Source: Shewanella sp. 10N.286.48.A6 (GTDB lineage: Bacteria > Pseudomonadota > Gammaproteobacteria > Enterobacterales > Shewanellaceae). Taken from it: 38,198 bases of DNA. The position numbers and the translations under genes were made by a program. The stretch spans positions 1 through 38,198 of the forward strand of contig NZ_MCVI01000037.1 of NCBI RefSeq assembly GCF_002873135.1, read 5' to 3'. Positions 7,331 to 16,892 of this stretch are shown one piece after another (the first letter of the stretch is position 1; every line of letters starts with the position of its first letter). The notes beneath the pieces were generated by a model. That model ran no database searches. It saw only the letters and a program-made list of their open reading frames with translations, and was not told the origin of the DNA.

Positions 7331-9121
7331 TTAAGCTTCTTTGGCTAAATGCTTATATAAACCTTGGTATTCAGCACAATCTTGCATTAAGTCTTCATGG
7401 GTGCCACTGGCGGCAATCAGCCCATTATCCAGCATATGAATTTGATCCATTTCAGCCATGGCGGTGAGTCTGTGGCTTATCATCAGTAAGGTTTTACCTT
7501 CAGCAAACGTAAACAGTAAGCGTAAAATTTCCCGTTCGGTGCGTTTATCAAGCCCTTCGGTTGGCTCATCAAGCAATAAAATAGGCGCATCACGCAGTAA
7601 TGCACGAGCCACCCCAATTCGGCGCTGTTCGCCACCTGATAACTGACGCCCGCCGTCACCAATCCAGCTGTCTAAACCAATTTCTTCACCGCGATCTGTA
7701 GCCGTTACGGACTCAAGTAACGTGCCTAAGCCCACTTGCTTTAACACTGCGATTAAGCGCTGATCATTGGCCTTTTTCTTTTGCCCCTCAACATAAGGTA
7801 AGGCAATGGTTAAGTTATCGCGTACTGTGCCAGCAAATAAATGCACCCGCTGACTCACCACTGTCATCGCGTTGCGTAATGACACTTCGTCATAGTCAGC
7901 AATATCATGACCTGATAATCTGATTTGACCTTGTTGCGGCATCCACTCACGGGTGATCAGTGCAAGCAAGCTTGATTTACCACAGCCTGTTGGCCCAAGT
8001 AAGGCCACTTTTTGGCCTTGGGTTATATGTAAATTAACCCCGGTTAAAATTGACCGCTCAGCTTGATAGCCAAAGTGAATGTCGTTTAACTCAAGTTCTG
8101 TAGCAGCTAATTCACCCCCTTGAAATTGGCGCTCACCGTACTGAATATCCCCTTGCTGATCGGTAATTTCAGTAATACGTTTAGCCGATAACACACAGCT
8201 AGATAAATGCTGAAACGCCCCAGAGATTGGCATCATCATTTCAATTGACGCCATAGTAGCAAACACCATTGTCGCCATTAAGGGGCCTGGCGGCACCTGC
8301 GCACCAACGCCTTGTCCAGCAAGATATAACATCATTACCACAGCAAAACCGTTCACCGCAATCAATAGCCCTTGGCTAAAACCAGTAATATTGGCCATGG
8401 CTGTTTGGCTGTTAAATAAGGCTGTTTCAGCATCACGTAATTTTTGTCTATAACGATCATTAGCTGCAAAAATGCTTAATTCAGCTTGTCCCTGAATAAC
8501 ATCAAGGATTAACACTCTAAAGTGGCGCTTAGCATCTACCACAGCCTCACCAGGTTTTCTGCCTAAGCGATAGAATATCAATGGCAGCACAATCCATACA
8601 CTCAGCAACAAACCACATAGGCTTAACGCTAGGGTTAAATCAAACCAAGATAAAAATGCATACAAGGCAATGATGGTCAATAACGACGCTGTCATTGGCA
8701 CCAGTAAGCGTAAATACAAATGATCTAAGGTATCGATATCGGCCACTAGACGGTTAAGCATGTCGCCTTGTCGTAACCCTTGCAGATTACTGGCACTAAG
8801 CGGAAACAGCTTTTTCCAAGACCAAACCCGTAAATCCGTAAGTAATTTAAAGGTCGCCTCATGGGTAGCTAAGCGCTCACCATAACGACTTGCGGTGCGG
8901 GCAATAGAGAAAAAACGCACCCCACCAGCAGGAGTAAAAAAGTTAAAGGCTAATGCCGTGGCTGCAGTTAAACCCGCGATGGCGGTTGCGGATAAAAACC
9001 AGCCCGATAATGACAATAAACCGATACCCGCAAGGATAGTAGTACAGGTAAGAAACAAGCCAATGGCCATCATCAGCCATTGGCGTTTAAACAATTTAAG
9101 GAACGGATATAAAACTTGCAT
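7331..9121 (-). CDS. cydC: Thiol reductant/heme ABC exporter subunit CydC
   Basis: A 596-residue half-size ABC transporter. Six membrane helices occupy about residues 12-310 (IGLLSLSGWFLSATAIAGLT is characteristic of CydC), followed by a complete ATPase: Walker A GPTGCGKS at 376-383, signature LSGGEQRR, Walker B LLLDEP and H-loop SHR. With CydD it forms the inner-membrane transporter required for cytochrome bd maturation; reported substrates are cysteine/glutathione and, more recently, heme. The start ATG overlaps the cydD stop by one base (TAATG), indicating translational coupling. It is followed by a strong terminator. The size matches E. coli CydC (about 573 residues). Confidence 0.95.
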   Translation of the reverse strand: MQVLYPFLKLFKRQWLMMAIGLFLTCTTILAGIGLLSLSGWFLSATAIAGLTAATALAFNFFTPAGGVRFFSIARTASRYGERLATHEATFKLLTDLRVWSWKKLFPLSASNLQGLRQGDMLNRLVADIDTLDHLYLRLLVPMTASLLTIIALYAFLSWFDLTLALSLCGLLLSVWIVLPLIFYRLGRKPGEAVVDAKRHFRVLILDVIQGQAELSIFAANDRYRQKLRDAETALFNSQTAMANITGFSQGLLIAVNGFAVVMMLYLAGQGVGAQVPPGPLMATMVFATMASIEMMMPISGAFQHLSSCVLSAKRITEITDQQGDIQYGERQFQGGELAATELELNDIHFGYQAERSILTGVNLHITQGQKVALLGPTGCGKSSLLALITREWMPQQGQIRLSGHDIADYDEVSLRNAMTVVSQRVHLFAGTVRDNLTIALPYVEGQKKKANDQRLIAVLKQVGLGTLLESVTATDRGEEIGLDSWIGDGGRQLSGGEQRRIGVARALLRDAPILLLDEPTEGLDKRTEREILRLLFTFAEGKTLLMISHRLTAMAEMDQIHMLDNGLIAASGTHEDLMQDCAEYQGLYKHLAKEA

Positions 9122-11001
9122 TATTTATCCTCCTTAGTGCCAATGCTCTGCGCCATTTCGGCTTGGTTATTTACGTTTGCCGCGTCAGTATCAGATTCAG
9201 CAGTAATAAACAGTGATAAACCATCATCTTGTTGCTGCATTGATTTGAATAAACCCGGTTGCTGGCTGAGGGTTTTATAGTCGCCTTGTTGCACAAGGTT
9301 GCCATTATCAATCACTAAAATATTATCCATATCTTGTAGCTGGTCTAATCGATGGGTGATCATCAAGCTGGTTTGCTGCAACTTGGCTTGATTAAGGGCG
9401 GCGCTAACCAGTTGCTCACTTTGGTTATCAAGACTGGCGGTGGGCTCATCCAACAAGAATAAGCTCGCAGGTTGCGACAACGCCCGCGCAAGGGCAATAC
9501 GCTGAGCTTGTCCCACTGAAATACCCGCTGATTGGTCACTAATAATGGCATCAAGCCCTTGGGGATGAGCCTGAACAAAATCAGCAATATTGGCTTGTTG
9601 CAGTAACGCCATAATCTCAGCATCGCTGAGCTGTGCGTTGCCTAGGCTGACATTATCGCGGATAGAGCCATGGAACAACTGCGGGTCTTGACCTAACCAA
9701 GCAAGCCTTGAGCGCCAATAGTTTTTATCAAGTAAACTCAGCTCAGCGGCATTAATTTGCAGTGAACCTCTGTAAGGTAAAAAGCCCAGCAAGGCATTTA
9801 ATAAACTGGTTTTACCGGCGCCACTTGGGCCAACAATAGCAATATGTTCGCCGGCTTTAATGCTAAATGAAATCGGCCCTAATAAGGGTTTTCCCTCTAA
9901 GGTGAGCACTTCAAGATCTGTTGCGGTGATCACAATTTTACTGAGATCGGTGTTTCGCAGCTGGCCAGTTTGCTCGCTAAAGTTTTCGTCAACTTGCTTT
10001 AATGGATTAGGATGTTCAAGAAGTTCTACCAAGGCTTCTGCTGCACCAATGGCTTGTGCTTTAGCATGGTAATGGGTGCCTAAATCACGTAATGGCTGAA
10101 AAAACTCTGGCGCTAAAATCAGCACAAACATACCGGTAAATAAACTAATTTTAACCCCATAATGACCAAAATTAAGGTGCTCTAGGTAGCTAAAGCCAAA
10201 ATACACCGCCAGCACAGCGATAGATAGCGCGGCAAAAAACTCCAGTACCGCCGAACTTAAAAATGCCATTCTCAGCACTGACATAGTGCGTTGCCTAAAG
10301 TCTTCTGAGCCAGTTTCGATTTGCTTTACTTCAGCTTCTGCGCGGTGAAACAGCTTGAGGGTACTTATGCCCTTTAAGCGATCCATAAAATGGCCGCTTA
10401 AACGTGACAGCGCGCTGAAGTTTTTACGATTAGCATCGGCGGCGCCCATGCCCACTAAAATCATAAACATGGGGATCAACGGCGCTGTGGCCAGTAAGAT
10501 CAGCCCTGAGGCCCAATTGAGCGGAAATACCGCCACTAAAATAATTAGCGGAATAAACGCTGCCAGCATCATTTGCGGTAAATATTTAGCATAAAAATCG
10601 TGCAGATCTTCAACTTGCTCAAGAACCACACTGGCCCATGCCCCTGCTGGTTTACCTTTAATAAAAGCTGGACCTAAATCGGTGAGCTTATTGAGCACAG
10701 CTTCACGAATGTCGCCACGAAGGCGTTTACCCGCTTCAAAACTCAAACGTTCTCTAGCATATGCCAGCACCGCTCTGACTAGAATTAAACTAATTAAAGC
10801 GCCAAATTGCAGCGTAAAACTGCCCATGGGTAATTCCAGCATGATCACCCCATGGAGGATGGTCGCCAACAAGTAAGCTTGGGCAACAATTGCCACCCCA
10901 TTAGCGGCCCCGGTAAAAATGGCTAATTTAAGGAAAATACCACAAGATGATTTCTGCGATTTAAGCCAGTGAGTGAGGGACTTTTCTAAAGTTTTATCCA
11001 T
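9121..11001 (-). CDS. cydD: Thiol reductant/heme ABC exporter subunit CydD
   Basis: A 626-residue half-size ABC transporter and first gene of the cydDC pair. The N-terminus (HWLKSQKSS...GAANGVAIVAQAYLLATIL) is that of CydD; six helices reach about residue 320. The ATPase has Walker A GPSGAGKT at 391-398, a signature in the variant form ISVGQAQR, Walker B LFLLDEP and H-loop THR. It pairs with CydC for assembly of cytochrome bd and other periplasmic heme proteins. About 35 extra residues at the C-terminus, rich in D, N and Q, exceed the E. coli protein (588 residues). No cydAB genes are in the window. Confidence 0.95.
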   Translation of the reverse strand: MDKTLEKSLTHWLKSQKSSCGIFLKLAIFTGAANGVAIVAQAYLLATILHGVIMLELPMGSFTLQFGALISLILVRAVLAYARERLSFEAGKRLRGDIREAVLNKLTDLGPAFIKGKPAGAWASVVLEQVEDLHDFYAKYLPQMMLAAFIPLIILVAVFPLNWASGLILLATAPLIPMFMILVGMGAADANRKNFSALSRLSGHFMDRLKGISTLKLFHRAEAEVKQIETGSEDFRQRTMSVLRMAFLSSAVLEFFAALSIAVLAVYFGFSYLEHLNFGHYGVKISLFTGMFVLILAPEFFQPLRDLGTHYHAKAQAIGAAEALVELLEHPNPLKQVDENFSEQTGQLRNTDLSKIVITATDLEVLTLEGKPLLGPISFSIKAGEHIAIVGPSGAGKTSLLNALLGFLPYRGSLQINAAELSLLDKNYWRSRLAWLGQDPQLFHGSIRDNVSLGNAQLSDAEIMALLQQANIADFVQAHPQGLDAIISDQSAGISVGQAQRIALARALSQPASLFLLDEPTASLDNQSEQLVSAALNQAKLQQTSLMITHRLDQLQDMDNILVIDNGNLVQQGDYKTLSQQPGLFKSMQQQDDGLSLFITAESDTDAANVNNQAEMAQSIGTKEDK

Positions 11002-11351
11002 TAGATTCCTGAAGAGAAATACGCCTAGATTGGCGCAGTAAAGTGTGGAAAATTGCCGCAGTATCGCAAGCTAAAGCCCTAGATTACAGCCGCCACCTTA
11101 GAAGTGTTAACTGACTCACACAATACTAATAAAAATTATAGTAGGTAAAGCTTATTAACCTTGTTTAGAGGGTTAAAAGATCTGCTTAAAAACCACAGCG
11201 GCTTTGATGACCAGAGCCATAAAAACTCCCCATGACTAAAACCATAAACATTGTTACGTTCAAATATTAACCATTGACAAATACCCTAATTCTACCCACA
11301 TTTAGTTAGTCCTTTTTAATGACTAAAAATTCACTGTGGAGATGCAATTAA
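11002..11351. other. Divergent promoter region between cydD and the diguanylate cyclase gene
   Basis: 350 bp, AT-rich toward the right, without a credible ORF. It must hold the promoters of both flanking genes, but I could not place them with confidence. Confidence 0.4.
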
Positions 11352-12233
11352 ATGCAATTTGATCTTCCTGCGCTGCGGGCCCAAGCATTTGATTATTTAT
11401 TTGATGCTGTGGTGGTCACCGACACTGAAGGTGTTGTGATCGATTGGAACGCAGGTTCTCAATCTTTATATGGCTATAGTAAAGCCGAGATACTGGGTCA
11501 ACACGTCAGTATTTTGCATTCGCCGGAGGATACTGAATCTATCACCGAACAAGTGATGTCTGCAGTGGCCAAGCATGGCAAGTGGAGCGGTGAAATTCGC
11601 TTTAAACATCAAGATGGCACCATAGGCTGGATTGAGTCCATGTGTATCCCGCTGTTTGATGAGCAACAGCAGTTTCTCGGCGCACTCGGCATCAACCGCG
11701 ATATCACCAAACGCATTGAAGATGCCCAGCGGTTATTAAACCTTGCCTATTACGATCAACTCACCCAAATGCCCAATCGTCACTTACTCACTGACAGAGT
11801 CGGACAATATATCGAAAGAGCCAAACGCAATAACAGTCGTTTTTGTCTGTTTTATATTGATTTAGACGACTTTAAAAAGGTCAATGACAGCCTTGGTCAT
11901 AACGAAGGTGATCAAGTGCTAATAGAAGTGGGCCGCAGGTTAAATGCCCAAGTCAGAGATGCTGACACCATTGCTAGAATGGGTGGTGATGAGTTTGTCT
12001 TAATGATTGAAGGCATTCACGACAACAACGACATTGCCGCTGTGGCAGATACCTTAATTGCATGTTTATATAAGCCCTTTCAATTGGGCGAACAATCGGT
12101 AAACGTTAATTGCAGTATTGGTATCGCCACTTACCCTGATTCGGGTGAATGCTTTGATAGTTTGATTAAATCAGCTGACTTTGCCATGTACAAATCCAAG
12201 CGCCAAGGCGGAGCAACCTATCGTTTTAGCTAG
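11352..12233 (+). CDS. PAS-GGDEF diguanylate cyclase
   Basis: A 293-residue soluble protein. A PAS domain (about 9-125; DAVVVTDTEGVVIDWN, GYSKAEILGQ, GINRDITKR) is joined by a short helix to a GGDEF domain (about 131-293). The active-site motif GGDEF is intact at 211-215, the metal/substrate residues sit in FYIDLDDFKKVNDSLGHNEGD, and the inhibitory I-site RDAD (202-205) lies five residues upstream of GGDEF. It should therefore make cyclic di-GMP and be product-inhibited. It has no membrane segment, so the PAS domain would sense a cytosolic cue. GGAG lies ten bases before the ATG. It is not adjacent to the adhesin cluster, but c-di-GMP could be relevant to it. Confidence 0.93.
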   Translation: MQFDLPALRAQAFDYLFDAVVVTDTEGVVIDWNAGSQSLYGYSKAEILGQHVSILHSPEDTESITEQVMSAVAKHGKWSGEIRFKHQDGTIGWIESMCIPLFDEQQQFLGALGINRDITKRIEDAQRLLNLAYYDQLTQMPNRHLLTDRVGQYIERAKRNNSRFCLFYIDLDDFKKVNDSLGHNEGDQVLIEVGRRLNAQVRDADTIARMGGDEFVLMIEGIHDNNDIAAVADTLIACLYKPFQLGEQSVNVNCSIGIATYPDSGECFDSLIKSADFAMYKSKRQGGATYRFS

Positions 12234-12289
12234 CCTTATCAGGCTGCTGATTTAGCTACTGGCTTTAGCAACAGGCTTTAGCAAGTCGC

Positions 12290-13363
12290 TTAAGATGTTG
12301 GCTCAGTTGGCGCAATCGCACCAAATTTCACTAACACATGCCAGATTAACTTCAACTGCTGTAACTGCTGTGCTTGCTTACCGCGCTCACTCCATAACAT
12401 TGGCTTTAAGGTGAGATCCATTGCCGCTTTGCCAATTAATTGTGCGGTGATTAAGCCGTCTTTCGCAATTGCTTGAGCAAGTACAGGCATATCAGGGCCA
12501 CGAAAATCTTTTGGCACGCTATCAACTGTTAATTGATAACCCTGATGCCACAGCAATCTGATGTCATATTCCTCACACAGGGCTTGCATGCAATCCCCCA
12601 CTTCAGTGAGTTTAAAACTTGGGTCTGCCACCAGATAAGCAATATCATCATCCAGTGATACATCACCGTGGATCTGCGCTTCGATATAATGATCAAGATT
12701 ACCTAAGGGCTGGCGAGCAAAGCGTGCATTAACTTCCATAGGCAGCTGCTGTAAATGCGTAATAATCTGCGCTGGTTTGATATTAGCCAGCCCCAGCGCA
12801 TAATGGCGCTCAAAACTTTCACTAAGTAACGCCGCTAAAATCACTTCAAAACACTGCAGCGTGCCCTTTTCTTTTGGCAAGCGATATGAATCCATATAAC
12901 TAAAACTGCAGCGAGATAACACTTGGGGCTTTGTAATGAAGTAACAACTACCAAAACGGGGTGCTGGGCCTAGTGGGCAAAAACCTAAATCTAAAGCGCC
13001 ATATTTAGGCCGATGTTTTACCCCAGAGTAGCATTGACCAAACAGTTGGTTCTCCCAATGATCTCGAGGGCCACCTAATTCAGGTGATAACTGGCCATTG
13101 GAGATATGAGTCTCAAACTGGGTTTTATAATAGCCATCTTTTAATAGCCCAGCAGCCACACTGAGCCCGCGACTATCAATGCGATCGGGATGAAAATGCA
13201 GTGCCACTTGGCCGTGGGCATGTAACTTTTTCATTCCCTGCTGCACATCTTGGCTGGAAATATTAGACATCAGCAAAATATTTTTAATCACCGAACAGGC
13301 TTGTTCACGAAGGCAAGCCAGCGTTTTTTCAATATGAACTTGCGCGGCAAACTGCGGTTTCAT
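12290..13363 (-). CDS. DUF3626 family protein
   Basis: A 357-residue soluble protein with no signal peptide. Conserved-looking blocks are VALHFHPDRIDSRGLSVAAGLL (about 72-93), GYYKTQFETHISNG, GGPRDHWENQLFGQCY, HRPKYGALDLGFCPLGPAPRFGSCYF and SRCSFSYMDSY. I recognise this series as DUF3626. No biochemical role is established to my knowledge. The run of invariant-looking H, R, D and Y residues suggests an enzyme. It is convergent with the diguanylate cyclase gene, with a 56-bp spacer, and appears monocistronic and intact. Confidence 0.75.
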   Translation of the reverse strand: MKPQFAAQVHIEKTLACLREQACSVIKNILLMSNISSQDVQQGMKKLHAHGQVALHFHPDRIDSRGLSVAAGLLKDGYYKTQFETHISNGQLSPELGGPRDHWENQLFGQCYSGVKHRPKYGALDLGFCPLGPAPRFGSCYFITKPQVLSRCSFSYMDSYRLPKEKGTLQCFEVILAALLSESFERHYALGLANIKPAQIITHLQQLPMEVNARFARQPLGNLDHYIEAQIHGDVSLDDDIAYLVADPSFKLTEVGDCMQALCEEYDIRLLWHQGYQLTVDSVPKDFRGPDMPVLAQAIAKDGLITAQLIGKAAMDLTLKPMLWSERGKQAQQLQQLKLIWHVLVKFGAIAPTEPTS

Positions 13364-13640
13364 TTATCGCGACTCCATTCGGTAAGTGATTGTATTTCAT
13401 TGTATGTTAAATAGCCGACTTTGCCATCAAAGATTAATCCTTATTCATCGATTTCGGCCATTGTGCTGAGTGAAAGTACCGCTAACACCAGCGTTAGCTG
13501 TGGATGCCATGCCCTAAGGCCAAGGGTTAAATTGGCGATTTATTAGCACTTATGCACCTATTCAGGTAAGCTTCACGCCCGCCACATTCTGGCTCCCATT
13601 TATTGTAAACAACGTTAGCGTTGACCAAAGAGATCATTCT

Positions 13641-15056
13641 ATGAGTTTTGCCTCCCTTGGCTTAAGTGCAGCAATTTTAAAAGCTGTTGAAAAACAAGGC
13701 TATGACACGCCTTCCGCTATTCAAGCACAAGCGATCCCTGCTGTACTTGAAGGCAAAGATGTTATGGCTGCAGCACAAACCGGCACCGGCAAGACAGCAG
13801 GTTTTACCCTGCCACTACTAGAATTACTTTCAAAAGGTCAACGTGCACAGCGCGGACAAGTTAGAGCCTTGGTATTAACTCCAACACGTGAATTAGCCGC
13901 TCAAGTTGCTGAAAGCGTGTCAACGTATGGCGCAAACTTACCGCTAAAATCTGCAGTGGTATTTGGGGGCGTATCTATTAACCCGCAAATTGCAGCACTA
14001 AGAAATGGCGTTGATGTTTTGGTGGCGACACCGGGTCGATTATTAGATTTATGCCAACAAAAAGTATTGAGCTTTAGTCAGCTTGAAGTGCTTATTTTGG
14101 ATGAAGCCGACAGAATGCTGGATATGGGCTTTATTCGTGACATTAAGAAAATCTTAGCCATGTTGCCAAAGCAACGTCAGAACTTAATGTTCTCAGCCAC
14201 CTTCTCAGATGAAATTCGCGAGCTGGCTAAAGGCTTAGTGAATAACCCAGTTGAAATTTCAGTAACGCCACGTAACGCAACAGCGAACACGGTTGATCAA
14301 GCGGTATACGCCATTGATAAAAGCCGTAAAGCTAAAATTCTAACCAAGCTAATTAAAGAAAATGATTGGCATCAAGTGTTAGTTTTTTCACGCACCAAAC
14401 ATGGCGCCAACCGCTTAGCAAAAAACCTAGAAGCTGATGGCATTAAAGCGGTTGCTATTCATGGTAACAAGAGTCAAAGCGCTCGTACTAAAGCTTTAGC
14501 TGACTTTAAAGCGGGCACTGCACAAGTGATGGTGGCCACCGATATCGCTGCCCGTGGTATCGATATTGACCAACTGCCATTTGTGGTTAACTTTGACTTA
14601 CCGAATGTGCCTGAAGATTATGTGCATCGTATTGGCCGTACTGGCCGTGCGGGTGCATCTGGTCAAGCGGTATCATTAGTGAGTGATGAAGAAGTCAAAT
14701 TACTGCATGATATTGAGCGTCTTATTAAGCGCGTAATTGAACGTAAACAGATTGCCGGTTATGAAGCATGTCATACTTTGCCTGAGCCGAATTTGAATCG
14801 CGCTGGTGGCCACAACAGCAACCATAAAAAGCCGAACCCAAATCGCCGTAAGCATGCGAGCCAAAACAGCAGTGATAGATCAGGTAAACCAGAATCTAGA
14901 CATAGCTCGCGCCAGAATTCGCGCGCTGATGCCTCGGCAAATTCAACAGCGGCTAAAAAGCCACAACGTCGCCGCCAAGGTAACAATAGCGCCAATAGCG
15001 CAGCTTCTGGCAGTGTGAATCCTTACGCTAATGCAAGACCTAAGTCTCGTGACTAA
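13641..15056 (+). CDS. rhlE: ATP-dependent RNA helicase RhlE
   Basis: A 471-residue DEAD-box helicase. [33 protein letters not shown] carries the Q-motif, with Walker A AQTGTGKT at 45-52, DEAD at 154-157, SAT in MFSATF, and [10 protein letters not shown] in the second RecA domain. The C-terminal tail from about residue 375 is low-complexity and rich in N, R, S, A and H, as in RhlE proteins, and probably binds RNA. Its role is RNA remodelling in ribosome assembly and decay. Upstream lies a 277-bp spacer. GAGAT lies about ten bases before the ATG. Confidence 0.92.
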   Translation: MSFASLGLSAAILKAVEKQGYDTPSAIQAQAIPAVLEGKDVMAAAQTGTGKTAGFTLPLLELLSKGQRAQRGQVRALVLTPTRELAAQVAESVSTYGANLPLKSAVVFGGVSINPQIAALRNGVDVLVATPGRLLDLCQQKVLSFSQLEVLILDEADRMLDMGFIRDIKKILAMLPKQRQNLMFSATFSDEIRELAKGLVNNPVEISVTPRNATANTVDQAVYAIDKSRKAKILTKLIKENDWHQVLVFSRTKHGANRLAKNLEADGIKAVAIHGNKSQSARTKALADFKAGTAQVMVATDIAARGIDIDQLPFVVNFDLPNVPEDYVHRIGRTGRAGASGQAVSLVSDEEVKLLHDIERLIKRVIERKQIAGYEACHTLPEPNLNRAGGHNSNHKKPNPNRRKHASQNSSDRSGKPESRHSSRQNSRADASANSTAAKKPQRRRQGNNSANSAASGSVNPYANARPKSRD

Positions 15057-15096
15057 TGCTAATCGCTAAAGCGAGTTCTCGATGAATTAGCTCAAT

Positions 15097-15136
15097 AAAA
15101 AAGGTATGAAGACAATAGTTTTTATACCTTTTTTTT
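15097..15136 (+). terminator. Rho-independent terminator of rhlE
   Basis: aaaaaaggtat pairs with ataccttttttt around a 16-base loop and ends in a T run about 40 bp after the stop. Confidence 0.75.
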
Positions 15137-15286
15137 GGGATTTTTTGTTGAGCACTACGATACTAGGGGAAGAGCGACACTGATTAATATGCTATCCGGA
15201 GTCGATAACGGTCAAGCGACAGCTACATAGAATCAACAGTACTGAGCTTTACATCAACAGCACTGAGCCATAAATAGATATAAAAA

Positions 15287-15314
15287 AGCGAGTTTAGTAT
15301 TAACTAAACTCGCT
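15287..15314 (-). terminator. Rho-independent terminator of dbpA
   Basis: A 12-bp stem agcgagtttagt/actaaactcgct with a 4-base loop; on the minus strand a T run follows directly. Confidence 0.85.
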
Positions 15315-15359
15315 TTCAATTCAGTGAGTAACGCTAGCGCTACCGACTCAAAATAATAT

Positions 15360-16763
15360 CTACAAGAACCAAGCGCGGTAGGTTTTACCTTTTAAACGGC
15401 CTTTAGTGATCTTGTTAAGTGCCTTTTTAGACGCGGTGCGTTTCACTGCCACAAATGAACGGATATCGGTCACTTTAATTTTGCCAATGTCTGCGCCATC
15501 AATGCCATTTTCGCCAGTTAAACCACCAACGATATCGCCAGGGCGAACCTTATGCTTCTTACCTGCATCGATTTGAATGGTAACCATCTCAGCTTCAAGT
15601 GGCATTTTCGTTAACGCACTCATGGCTGGTAATGCTTCACCGTCGATTTCGCGGCCAATTAGCTCACCGATTTCAACCATACGATGACCATCTTCATGAC
15701 TATAGAAAGTGTAAGCTGCGCCAGTACTGCCCGCACGACCGGTACGGCCAATACGGTGAATGTGTACTTCGGTATCGTAGGCAATGTGATAGTTAAATAC
15801 CGCGTCTAAGTCTTCGATATCTAAACCACGAGACGCCACATCGGTTGCCACTAATACGCGGGCACTTTTGTTGGCAAAACGCAGTAACATTTGATCGCGC
15901 TCGCGCTGCTCTAAGTCGCCATGTAAGGCTAGTACGCTAAAACCTTGTTCAGCTAACGTATCCGCCACTTTTTGAGTTTCACGGCGGGTGTTACAAAACA
16001 CCACCGCACTTTCAGGCTGCTTATCCAGTAACAATAACTGTAAAGCCTCCATACGTGCATGATTGTCTTCGGTTAGATAAAAATGCTGATCGATAGTGAG
16101 GTTGTCGTGCGTCGCTTCAACCTTAACCATTAATGGCTTATACATGATTTGATCAGCAACCTGCTTAATTTGCTCAGGGAAGGTCGCGCTAAATAGCAAG
16201 GTTTGACGCTCACGCGGCGTGTCTTCAATAATTTGGTCTAATTGCTGCTGAAAGCCCATTTCTAACATTCGATCGGCTTCATCTAAAATCAGCATGTTAA
16301 CGTTGCTTAAATCTAAGCGATTGCGATCAAGATGATCAACAATACGTCCTGGGGTGCCAACAATAATGTGCGCGCCATGTTCCAATGAACCAATTTGTGG
16401 TCCCATTGGTACGCCGCCACACAATGTTAGTACTTTCACGTTATGAATGCCGCGAGCTAGAGTACGGATCTCTTTTGCCACTTGGTCGGCGAGTTCACGT
16501 GTTGGGCACAACACCATGGTTTGGATGCGAAAACGTTTCACATCTAACTTGTTTAGTAAGCCCAAACCAAATGCTGCAGTTTTACCTGAGCCGGTTTTTC
16601 CTTGGCCAATCACGTCATCACCTGCAAGGATTGCTGGTAAGCTCTCAGCTTGAATTTGAGTCATTGACTCGAATCCCATGGTTTTGAGATTTTCAAGCAA
16701 ATCAGGTTTAAGATTTAGTGATGCGAAAGCCGTATTAGCGGCTTGTTGAGTAGACTGACTCAA
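15360..16763 (-). CDS. dbpA: ATP-dependent RNA helicase DbpA
   Basis: A 467-residue DEAD-box helicase. It has the Q-motif region GFESMTQIQAESLP, Walker A GQGKTGSGKT, DEAD in [17 protein letters not shown] in [18 protein letters not shown], and a C-terminal DbpA RNA-binding domain (VTIQIDAGKKHKVRPGDIVG..TGENGIDGADIGKI) that targets hairpin 92 of 23S rRNA in the E. coli protein. It acts in 50S ribosome assembly. The frame is open to 16874, but I choose the TTG at 16763, which is preceded by AGAGGA eight bases away; the extra upstream 37 codons do not resemble DbpA. Confidence 0.93.
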   Translation of the reverse strand: MSQSTQQAANTAFASLNLKPDLLENLKTMGFESMTQIQAESLPAILAGDDVIGQGKTGSGKTAAFGLGLLNKLDVKRFRIQTMVLCPTRELADQVAKEIRTLARGIHNVKVLTLCGGVPMGPQIGSLEHGAHIIVGTPGRIVDHLDRNRLDLSNVNMLILDEADRMLEMGFQQQLDQIIEDTPRERQTLLFSATFPEQIKQVADQIMYKPLMVKVEATHDNLTIDQHFYLTEDNHARMEALQLLLLDKQPESAVVFCNTRRETQKVADTLAEQGFSVLALHGDLEQRERDQMLLRFANKSARVLVATDVASRGLDIEDLDAVFNYHIAYDTEVHIHRIGRTGRAGSTGAAYTFYSHEDGHRMVEIGELIGREIDGEALPAMSALTKMPLEAEMVTIQIDAGKKHKVRPGDIVGGLTGENGIDGADIGKIKVTDIRSFVAVKRTASKKALNKITKGRLKGKTYRAWFL

Positions 16764-16892
16764 GGCGAATATCCTCTGATATAAAACGGGTACTGAAACA
16801 AAACGAGTACAAACAAAACAGCCAAGATATTTATACCTTGGCCTAATTGCATATTGTAGCAATTTTATCCGCACATGGCAGATATATCTTTG

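Larger units (their letters stand above)
15057..15359. other. Spacer between convergent rhlE and dbpA
   Basis: Apart from the terminators of the two genes at its ends, this 303-bp spacer has no ORF or RNA gene that I can recognise. Confidence 0.5.
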
